Source: Thermoanaerobaculia bacterium | Lineage (GTDB): Bacteria; Bacteroidota; Bacteroidia; Chitinophagales; Saprospiraceae | Length of the DNA: 5,149 nt | NCBI GenBank assembly: GCA_023151335.1 | Contig: JAKLJF010000417.1 | Coordinates: 1 to 5,149 of the forward strand | Direction: 5' to 3' | In this document: one piece after another, positions 1 through 5,149 of the stretch | How the letters are laid out: each line of letters opens with the position of its first letter | How positions within the stretch are numbered: the stretch's first letter is position 1 | Notes under the pieces: generated by a model | The model's database searches: none | What the model saw: the letters and a program-made list of their open reading frames with translations, nothing else | Told to the model about the DNA's origin: nothing | Translations under genes and position numbers: made by a program

Positions 1-23
1 ATGCGGATGAAATTCCTGAGCAT
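1..23 (-). CDS. Third ABC transporter permease, N-terminal start only (cut by window edge)
   Basis: An ATG at 23-21 opens a frame reading M-L-R-N-F-I-R, followed by a codon beginning AT (Ile or Met), before the window ends. This matches the openings of the two complete permeases here (MLRNYLTVAFRNLRR and MFQNYIKIALRNLRK): Met, a hydrophobic residue, x, Asn, aromatic, aliphatic, then a basic or polar residue. In this family that segment is the short cytoplasmic amphipathic helix before the first membrane span. The start lies 26 nt after the TAA of the preceding permease, in the same direction, with no room for a terminator, so co-transcription is likely. No clear Shine-Dalgarno sequence precedes it, as is common in Bacteroidota. 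Seven codons alone would be weak evidence. The call rests on the match to both neighbours plus the operon-like spacing. Function and length beyond the edge are unknown. Confidence 0.66.
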
Positions 24-49
24 GGTTGAAGCGCGTTTGGTGGTAAAAA

Positions 50-2512
50 TTACTCGCTGCGCAAACTTTTCACGGGGTTGGCCAGCGCCGCTTTTATGCT
101 TTGGTATCCAACCGAAAGCAAGGCGATGAAGAGGGCGCCCAGCCCTGCCAGCGCAAAAACCCACCATTTTACTTCGATCCGGAAGGCAAAGTTTTCCAGC
201 CATTGGCGCATTGCATACCAGGCCAGCGGCGTAGCCAGCGCCAGGGCGATCAGCACGAGTTTGAGGAAATCGCGCGACAATAGTCCGACGATGCTGCCGG
301 CAGTGGCGCCCAGTACCTTGCGCACGCCAATCTCCTTGGTGCGTTGCTCGGCGGTAAATGCGGCCAGGCCAAACAAGCCGAGGCAGGAGATCAGCACCGC
401 CAGGATAGCGAATATGCCGGCAATAGTGCCGATGCGTTGCTCTGCCGCGTATATGCGGGAGAAAGCGTCGTCCATAAAGCGGTATCTGAAAGGTTGGTCG
501 GGCGCTATGGCTGTCCATTTGTTTTTCAGATCGGCGATCAGCGCCTGGCTCTCAGCCGCCTTGTAACGTATGGTCATCGCGCCCCGGGAGTCGCCCAACT
601 GGAAAGACAGCGCGCCGATATTGTCGCGCAAACTGGAAAAGTGGAAGTTTTTAACCACACCCACCACCGTGTACTCAATAAAATCTTCCGGTTTGGGCTG
701 GCCGTCGATGCGCCTGGCTATGCCGAACACCTTCTGTCCGATCGGTTGTTCGGCGTATCCGAACAATTCGGCGGCCCGTTCATTCAGCACCATGGCGGTA
801 CTGTCGGAGGGATAGGTGTCGGGATCCAGAAACCGGCCTGTTTTCAATTCCAAACCCATGGTTTTGAGATAATCTTTATCGACCCGCCAGTTTTGCATAT
901 TGACCGACTGGTCTTCCCGGAATTCCCTGATTTTGGAGAAGGTATTATCGCTGCGGTTGGACGGCACCGGCAGGTATCCGGAAATGGAGGCGGCTTCCAC
1001 GGCGGGGTTTTTCAGCGTTTCCTGCCGGAAAGCCCTGATGTTATCGCCCAGGGCATAAGCGTCGTCCACGATCAATACCTGCTCTTTTTGAAAACCCAGT
1101 TTTTTATGTTGTATAAAATTGAGTTGCTGATAAACCAATCCGGTGGCGATAATGAGCACTATAGCGGTGGTAAATTGAAAAACTACCAGGGCGCTGCGCA
1201 AACGCGCGCCGCCTGAACGTCCGGCTGCCTGGGATTTCAGCACCTTTATCGGATCGAAGGCCGAGAGGAAAAATGCCGGGTAAATACCGGCCAGCAACCC
1301 CACAATACCGATACCGGCCACTAATGACAGCCAAAACACGGGATTGCTCCACGGCATGGCGATCGGCCGGGAGGTCAGTTCGCTGAAAGCCGGCAAGGCG
1401 AGCGCCACGATCAGTATCGCGAGCGTCATGGCCATCGCGGCCAGCAGGGTGGTTTCGCTCAGAAACTGTTGTACGAGGGCCGAACGCTGGCTGCCCAATA
1501 CTTTCCGGACGCCGATTTCCCTGGCCCGGGGTGCCGAGCGCGCCGTGGAAAGGTTCATAAAATTGATGCAGGCAATCAGCAGGATAAACGCGGCAATGGC
1601 CGAGAAAATCCACACGTATTGAATGTTGCCATTGGGCTGGAGCTCTATGTTAAGGTCGGAATGCAGGTGAATGTCGGGCAGCCATTGCAGGTGCAGGCGC
1701 GCGTACTGCCCGGTTTTTTCGAATTCCTCCAGCGACATGCCCAGCAGCCGTTGGGCTGTCAGCGCGATCTTTGATTTGGCCAGCGCGGCGAATTTTGATT
1801 TGAAAACTTCCGGATCAACGCCCTTGCGCAGCAGGAGGTAGGTTTGAAAATTATTGCTCATAGCCCAAAGCGGCGGGTCTTCTTTAACTTCCTGGTCGCC
1901 GTTGAGGGAAAGCAGCAAATTGCTCTGAAAATGCGTATTGGCCGGCATATCTTCGAAAACGCCGGTTATCTGCCAGCGTTCGCGGTTGTCGAGCACGAGC
2001 GTCTGGCCCACTGCCATCTGTGGAGTGCCGAAATATTTCTCCGCCCGGCTTTTGGAAATAGCCGCCGACATGGGCCGGGTGAGGCATTTTGCCGGGTCGC
2101 CCTGCAACATTTTGAGCGGGAAAACTTCAAAAAAGGAGCTGTCCGCGGCCAGAACGTCTTCTTCGCGGATGTTGACCTGGCCCTGGCCGTCGCGTTTGAC
2201 CAGGTAGCTGCCTCTTTGCCGGAAACGGCAAAAAGCCTGGATTTCAGGCAAGGCCTGCGCGGCTTCCGGGCCAACGATCGAACCGACGACCGCCAGTTTA
2301 AATTCTGAACCGCCGAATTTGATGTCCGCGGCAGGCCTGAAAATGCGTTCCGCGTTCGGGTTCCAACGGTCGTAGCTCAACTCGTGGGCCACGTACAGCA
2401 GGATGAGCATACAACAGGCCACCCCCGTAGCCAGTCCGGCCACGTTGATAAAGGTGAAGGCTGTGTTTTTGCGCAAATTGCGCAACGCGATTTTTATATA
2501 GTTCTGAAACAT
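50..2512 (-). CDS. ABC transporter permease, two-repeat MacB/FtsX-like family (820 aa)
   Basis: This is an inner-membrane permease subunit expected to pair with a separate ABC ATPase; the substrate is unknown. The protein is an internal duplication. A first span (about residues 21-43) is followed by a MacB-type periplasmic domain (about 44-297), three FtsX-type spans (about 298-322, 351-377, 391-415), a fifth span (about 440-462), a second periplasmic domain (463-692) and three final spans (about 693-718, 747-770, 782-805). Each FtsX block carries the family hallmark after its first span: REIGVRKVLGS at 331-341 and KEIGVRKVLGA at 726-736, where the cytoplasmic face meets the ATPase. The first is preceded by INFMNLSTARS (316-326). 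Each periplasmic domain has a matching beta-strand motif: QITGVFEDMPANTHF (181-195) and YTVVGVVKNFHF (614-625). The length is typical for the family. The ATG at 2512 aligns with the paralogue's start and has an in-frame TAA 18 nt upstream (2530-2528). The leader is A-rich with no well-placed Shine-Dalgarno sequence. No frameshift or missing segment is visible. Family is confident, biological role is not. Confidence 0.95.
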   Translation of the reverse strand: MFQNYIKIALRNLRKNTAFTFINVAGLATGVACCMLILLYVAHELSYDRWNPNAERIFRPAADIKFGGSEFKLAVVGSIVGPEAAQALPEIQAFCRFRQRGSYLVKRDGQGQVNIREEDVLAADSSFFEVFPLKMLQGDPAKCLTRPMSAAISKSRAEKYFGTPQMAVGQTLVLDNRERWQITGVFEDMPANTHFQSNLLLSLNGDQEVKEDPPLWAMSNNFQTYLLLRKGVDPEVFKSKFAALAKSKIALTAQRLLGMSLEEFEKTGQYARLHLQWLPDIHLHSDLNIELQPNGNIQYVWIFSAIAAFILLIACINFMNLSTARSAPRAREIGVRKVLGSQRSALVQQFLSETTLLAAMAMTLAILIVALALPAFSELTSRPIAMPWSNPVFWLSLVAGIGIVGLLAGIYPAFFLSAFDPIKVLKSQAAGRSGGARLRSALVVFQFTTAIVLIIATGLVYQQLNFIQHKKLGFQKEQVLIVDDAYALGDNIRAFRQETLKNPAVEAASISGYLPVPSNRSDNTFSKIREFREDQSVNMQNWRVDKDYLKTMGLELKTGRFLDPDTYPSDSTAMVLNERAAELFGYAEQPIGQKVFGIARRIDGQPKPEDFIEYTVVGVVKNFHFSSLRDNIGALSFQLGDSRGAMTIRYKAAESQALIADLKNKWTAIAPDQPFRYRFMDDAFSRIYAAEQRIGTIAGIFAILAVLISCLGLFGLAAFTAEQRTKEIGVRKVLGATAGSIVGLLSRDFLKLVLIALALATPLAWYAMRQWLENFAFRIEVKWWVFALAGLGALFIALLSVGYQSIKAALANPVKSLRSE

Positions 2513-2519
2513 ATCGTTT

Positions 2520-2606
2520 TCAATGCTTTAACCTTTTTTCTAAACCCTCTAAACCCTCTAAACCCTCTAAACCCTCTAAACCCTCTAAACCTTCATAAAC
2601 CCTCAT
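2520..2606 (-). other. Possible repeat-encoded leader mini-ORF (28 codons, Gly-Leu-Glu repeats)
   Basis: On the coding strand an ATG at 2606-2604 opens a 28-codon frame running through the tandem repeat to a TGA at 2522-2520. It reads MRVYE, then six copies of Gly-Leu-Glu, then KRLKH. The stop is 7 nt before the ATG of the 820-aa permease, a distance compatible with translational coupling. A purine-rich GAGGG (2614-2610) precedes the ATG by 3 nt, and GGAG lies further up (2620-2617). Neither spacing is ideal, and Bacteroidota rely little on such sites. A 9-bp unit with no stop codon in this frame would produce an open frame by chance, so nothing proves translation. It is listed because its position could affect expression of the next gene. 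Confidence 0.15.
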
Positions 2607-2614
2607 AATCCCTC
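2529..2614 (-). repeat. Intergenic 9-bp tandem repeat, GAGGGTTTA on the coding strand
   Basis: Read on the coding (minus) strand, the array has eight recognisable units. It starts with two 10-bp variants, GAGGGATTAT (2614-2605) and GAGGGTTTAT (2604-2595). Next comes one substituted unit, GAAGGTTTA (2594-2586), then five perfect GAGGGTTTA units (2585-2541). A decayed unit, GAAAAAAGGTTA (2540-2529), may end it. The first unit overlaps the stop codon of the 793-aa permease (TGA at 2615-2613). Perfect copies in the centre with diverged copies at the ends fit growth by slippage or unequal exchange. The array fills most of the 100-nt gap between two co-directional permease genes and is therefore probably transcribed. 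It is not a CRISPR array: there are no spacers and the unit is too short. Its function is unknown. Confidence 0.95.
2545..2583 (-). other. Potential G-quadruplex motif in operon leader
   Basis: The five perfect repeat units give five GGG tracts on the coding strand, at 2583-2581, 2574-2572, 2565-2563, 2556-2554 and 2547-2545. Each is separated by an identical 6-nt loop, TTTAGA. Four such tracts with loops of 1-7 nt satisfy the usual G3 quadruplex rule, and a fifth is spare. Two more GGG tracts (2612-2610 and 2602-2600) lie just upstream. Because the G-rich strand is the coding strand, the same motif would occur in mRNA. The last tract lies about 32 nt before the 820-aa permease start codon, where a fold might affect ribosome access, transcript processing or polymerase passage. 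The motif is directly visible; folding and any effect are inferred. Confidence 0.5.
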
Positions 2615-4994
2615 ACTCCGTCCGCAAGCTATCCGCCGGTTGCGCCAGCGCCGCTTTTACGCTTTGCGCGCTCACGGTAAGGGCGGCCACCAGCAAGGTG
2701 AGGCCGATGGCCAGCAGGAAAATGCCGGCGTTCAGGGCGATGCGGTAAGGATAGTCTTCCAGCCAGTTGTTCATGGCCCACCAACCGACGGGCGCAGCCA
2801 GTAAAAAGGCCAGCAGAATGAGCCGGATAAACTCTTTGCCGAACAAGCCGAGGATTTGCCCGGTGGATGCGCCCAACACTTTGCGCACGCCAATCTCTTT
2901 TTTCTTTCTCGCCGCTGTAAAAGAGATCAATCCGTAAAGCCCCAGGCAGCCGATAAAAATAGCGATACCGCAAAATCCCTGTACCATACCGAGCAGGGCG
3001 CTTTCCATTTCATAAAACCGGGCGATTCGGTCATCCAGAAACTCGTAGCTGTAGTATTCGTCCGGAAATATCTGATTCCAGGTTTTTTCCAGCACGGCCA
3101 GCGTCCGGGTCGTTTGCGACAGATCAATTTTTACGCCGCAGGCCATATAATTGTCAAGGGAAGACATCAGCACCACGGGCCCGATTTCTTCACGGAGCGA
3201 TCGGGTGTGAAAATCGCGCACCACGCCGACAATAGGCGCTTTGATGCCCCAAACCCGGAAGGATTTGCCGATGGCTTCATCCGGGGCCGACAAGCCGAGT
3301 TTTTTTAAGGCTGTTTCGTTGATGAGATATTCCCGTACCGTGTCGCTGGGCTGGAGGTTGCGGCCCGCGACCAGTTGAAGGCCGAAGGTTTCGAGGAAGT
3401 GTTCGTCGGCGGGCCGGGTGTCGATCTGCCAGAGTTCGTCCTCCTGGCGGGTGTCGAAACGGCAGTTGGTGGTATTGTTGGTATTACCGGCAGGCGAATC
3501 GAAGGCGAAGCTGACGTTTTTGACGCCGGACACTTGCATCAGTTGCTGACGCAGGGTTTGCGCCTTCGATTTGTCCGTTTGCGGCAACGGCAACATGACA
3601 ATGGCCTCTTTCTGGAAACCCATGCTGGCGTTTTTCAGGAGCCGCATTTGCCCGGTGATCACCAGGGCGGCAATCACGAGTATCTGGCAGATGACGAATT
3701 GTGCCACCACCAGTCCGCGGCGTACGGAATAGCCGCCGAGGGTTTGCGTGGTGATCTTACCTTTCAGCGCCTGAACCGGTTTAAAACCGGCCAGTACCAA
3801 TGCCGGATAGGCCCCGGAAAACAGGGTGACCCCCAGCAGCATCGCGAGGAGAAACGCCCAAAGGGTAAAATCATTCGACCATTCGATCGCGATTTTGGAA
3901 TGCGTGAGATCGTTCACCGCCGGCAGCAGCCAGTATGCCAGTGCGAGGGATGACAGCACGGCAAAAAGCGTAATGATGCCTGTTTCCAGTAAAAACTGGG
4001 TAAAGAGCTGCATGCGGCTGCTGCCCACCACTTTCCGCACGCCTACCTCCCGCGAGCGGTTGAGCGCCTGCGCGGTGGCGAGGTTGATGAAATTGATGCC
4101 GGCGGTACCCACCAGTAGCAACCCAACCACCACCAGCGCCCAGAGCAGGGCTTTTGGCACGTCGCCGCCATAATCGGGGTTGAAGTACATGTCTGAAAGC
4201 GGCTGCAGGTGGTGCTCCCATTTATCGTGATCCTCATGAAACTTTTTAATAAAAGGTTTCATGTTTTGTTCTATATCCGCTGCCTTGACGGCGGGTGGCA
4301 GCACGACGAAACACTGCTGGTTGCTGCTCACGCCGCCCCAGTGTTCCAGGTCTTCTTTAGGCGTGATCGATTGGTAAGACGCGTAGGAGAGGAAAATCTC
4401 CCGCTTGAATTCCGTGTTGGGCGCGATGTCGGCCAGAAGGCCTGCTACTTTATATTCCTGCTTGTTGTCCACGCGGATGGTTTGCCCGACCGGATTTTGA
4501 TCGCCAAAAAGTTTGGCCGCCATCGAGGTGGTTATCGCGGCGGTAAACGGTTCCCGCAGGACGTTTTTGTCGCCTTTGAGCCACTGGTAATCAAACACAT
4601 CAAAAAATTCCGGTTCGAAAAAACCCATTTCCTGTTCCAGCATGAATTTTTTTCGCTGTTCCGTGCCTTTGCTGCCTACCGATACCAGGCTATTGTATAA
4701 AAATCTGGTTTGGGCGACAACCTCCACCTCCGGAAAATCGCTGCGAAAAGCCTTTGCAAAAGGGTAGGGGACCCCCGGCGTCTGGATCCGGTTGCCAAAA
4801 TGAAGATCGGTAACGATCCGGTAAATGCGGTCGGCTTTGGCGTGATAGGTATCGGTGCTTAAATGGAACCGGGCGAGTAAAAAGATGAGCAGGCCGCAGG
4901 TGATTCCAAGGGTCAGTCCGGCCACATTCACAGCGGTGTAGCTGCCATGCCGGCGTAAATTGCGGAAAGCGACGGTCAGGTAATTGCGTAACAT
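2613..4994 (-). CDS. ABC transporter permease, two-repeat MacB/FtsX-like family (793 aa)
   Basis: This is a paralogue of the 820-aa permease with the same plan, expected in the inner membrane with an ATPase partner encoded elsewhere. Numbering is from the ATG at 4994. Spans are at about 21-43, 283-308, 332-357, 378-402, 427-448, 664-692, 720-742 and 755-778. Periplasmic domains lie at about 44-282 and 449-663. The coupling-region hallmarks are REVGVRKVVGSSR (315-327) and KEIGVRKVLGA (699-709). The first follows INFINLATAQ (300-309). Paired periplasmic motifs are YKVAGLLADIAPNTEF (181-196) and PIVGVVRDFH (587-596). The protein ends SLRTE, like SLRSE in its neighbour. The same frame stays open upstream to a TTG at 5084 (823 aa) and on to the window edge. 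The ATG is chosen because MLRNYLTVAFRNLRR aligns end to end with the neighbour's N-terminus and the added 30 residues are Pro/Gly-rich and unlike the family. There is no clear Shine-Dalgarno sequence. Substrate unknown. Confidence 0.94.
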   Translation of the reverse strand: MLRNYLTVAFRNLRRHGSYTAVNVAGLTLGITCGLLIFLLARFHLSTDTYHAKADRIYRIVTDLHFGNRIQTPGVPYPFAKAFRSDFPEVEVVAQTRFLYNSLVSVGSKGTEQRKKFMLEQEMGFFEPEFFDVFDYQWLKGDKNVLREPFTAAITTSMAAKLFGDQNPVGQTIRVDNKQEYKVAGLLADIAPNTEFKREIFLSYASYQSITPKEDLEHWGGVSSNQQCFVVLPPAVKAADIEQNMKPFIKKFHEDHDKWEHHLQPLSDMYFNPDYGGDVPKALLWALVVVGLLLVGTAGINFINLATAQALNRSREVGVRKVVGSSRMQLFTQFLLETGIITLFAVLSSLALAYWLLPAVNDLTHSKIAIEWSNDFTLWAFLLAMLLGVTLFSGAYPALVLAGFKPVQALKGKITTQTLGGYSVRRGLVVAQFVICQILVIAALVITGQMRLLKNASMGFQKEAIVMLPLPQTDKSKAQTLRQQLMQVSGVKNVSFAFDSPAGNTNNTTNCRFDTRQEDELWQIDTRPADEHFLETFGLQLVAGRNLQPSDTVREYLINETALKKLGLSAPDEAIGKSFRVWGIKAPIVGVVRDFHTRSLREEIGPVVLMSSLDNYMACGVKIDLSQTTRTLAVLEKTWNQIFPDEYYSYEFLDDRIARFYEMESALLGMVQGFCGIAIFIGCLGLYGLISFTAARKKKEIGVRKVLGASTGQILGLFGKEFIRLILLAFLLAAPVGWWAMNNWLEDYPYRIALNAGIFLLAIGLTLLVAALTVSAQSVKAALAQPADSLRTE

Positions 4995-4999
4995 GGTAG

Positions 5000-5149
5000 T
5001 CAGTTTGTCTTGAAGGGCTCTTTGCTGAACGGAAAGATCAGGAATTCCGGATGATCCCGGTACCGGTAAGTGTGGGTTCCGCAAAAACCGCGCGCGGAAG
5101 GGGAGAGTGGGGGTGGTTCGCGGTTTATGCGCAGCCCATGCTCGCCTGT
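5000..5149 (-). CDS. Possible C-terminal end of an unidentified upstream gene (partial)
   Basis: A frame enters from the right edge and stays open for 49 codons to a TGA at 5002-5000, 5 nt before the ATG of the 793-aa permease. Its last residues are rich in aromatics and charges (THTYRYRDHPEFLIFPFSK, then EPFKTN), which reads like a protein tail. The part nearest the edge is Pro/Arg-rich (NREPPPLSPSARG) and less convincing. I do not recognise the family. It is not the C-terminus of another permease of this type, since it has no membrane span and no SLR[ST]E ending. The tight spacing would fit the preceding gene of an operon. Against it, the permease frame is also open across the same interval, so an open frame here is weak evidence in GC-rich DNA. 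The region could instead be an untranslated leader with the operon promoter. Confidence 0.3.
   Translation of the reverse strand, partial: TGEHGLRINREPPPLSPSARGFCGTHTYRYRDHPEFLIFPFSKEPFKTN

Noticed and set aside
24..49. Gap after the 820-aa permease examined for a transcription terminator
   Set aside because: Only 26 nt long, with no GC-rich hairpin. The T-run (50-46 on the coding strand) directly follows the stop codon without a stem.
344..1216. 290-codon open frame on the plus strand, antisense to the 820-aa permease
   Set aside because: It lies wholly opposite a well-supported gene, has low-complexity, histidine/glycine-rich composition typical of reverse-strand shadows in GC-rich DNA, and resembles no family I know.
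1104..1613. 169-codon minus-strand frame inside the 820-aa permease
   Set aside because: It is an out-of-frame overlap of the real gene across its FtsX block. The true frame carries the family motifs here, so neither a frameshift nor a nested gene is indicated.
2513..2540. A-rich leader with AAAAAAGG (2539-2532) considered as a Shine-Dalgarno site for the 820-aa permease
   Set aside because: The AGG lies about 19 nt before the ATG, too far for a normal site. It looks like a decayed repeat unit.
2384..2608. Plus-strand frame ending in Asn-Pro-Leu repeats
   Set aside because: The repeats come from reading the intergenic array on the non-coding strand, and the rest is antisense to the start of the 820-aa permease.
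2541..2614. Short direct repeats considered as a CRISPR array
   Set aside because: Units are 9-10 bp and directly adjacent without unique spacers, and no cas genes are present.
3375..3953. 192-codon plus-strand open frame opposite the 793-aa permease, and similar frames at 4209-4700 and 1844-2308
   Set aside because: All are antisense shadows of confident membrane-protein genes and have no independent start signal or recognisable domain.
5041..5066. Cluster of short palindromes (GGAATTCC at 5041-5048, CCGGTACCGG at 5057-5066) considered as an operator
   Set aside because: They are short, unrelated to each other, expected at some frequency in GC-rich DNA, and may lie inside a coding frame.

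Overview
The window holds a head-to-tail run of large ABC-transporter permease genes, all on the minus strand, so transcription runs from high to low coordinates. Two are complete: 793 aa at 4994-2613 and 820 aa at 2512-50. They are paralogues of the two-repeat MacB/FtsX-like permease family. Only the first seven codons of a third one are present, at the left edge (23-1). A weakly supported open frame enters from the right edge and stops 5 nt before the first permease. The lineage is most likely Bacteroidota, probably a GC-richer Chitinophagia, Saprospiria or Cytophagia member. The reasons are the ~800-residue duplicated permease architecture, the tandem clustering of such genes without an adjacent ATPase, the opening motif (M-[LF]-x-N-[YF]-[IL]) and the lack of clear Shine-Dalgarno sequences. 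This is recognition from memory, not a database search.

Layout in transcription order: (1) 5149-5000, possible C-terminal end of an unidentified upstream protein; (2) 4994-2613, first complete permease; (3) 2612-2513, a 100-nt intergenic leader occupied mostly by a 9-bp tandem repeat, GAGGGTTTA on the coding strand, whose first unit overlaps the permease stop codon; (4) 2512-50, second complete permease; (5) 49-24, a 26-nt gap; (6) 23-1, start of a third permease. Gaps of 5, 100 and 26 nt with no terminator hairpin suggest a single operon.

The permeases should sit in the inner membrane, each with eight predicted membrane spans and two large periplasmic domains. They would work with a separate cytoplasmic ABC ATPase encoded elsewhere; no Walker A or signature motif is encoded in the window. 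The substrate cannot be read from the sequence. By analogy with MacB and Lol-type systems, such proteins move or extract molecules at the periplasmic face instead of carrying small solutes through a channel.

The least ordinary part is the intergenic repeat. It carries five perfectly spaced GGG tracts on the coding strand (potential G-quadruplex in DNA and mRNA). It is also open in one frame as a mini-ORF of Gly-Leu-Glu repeats that ends 7 nt before the next permease start. No stretch over 300 bases lacks a gene.
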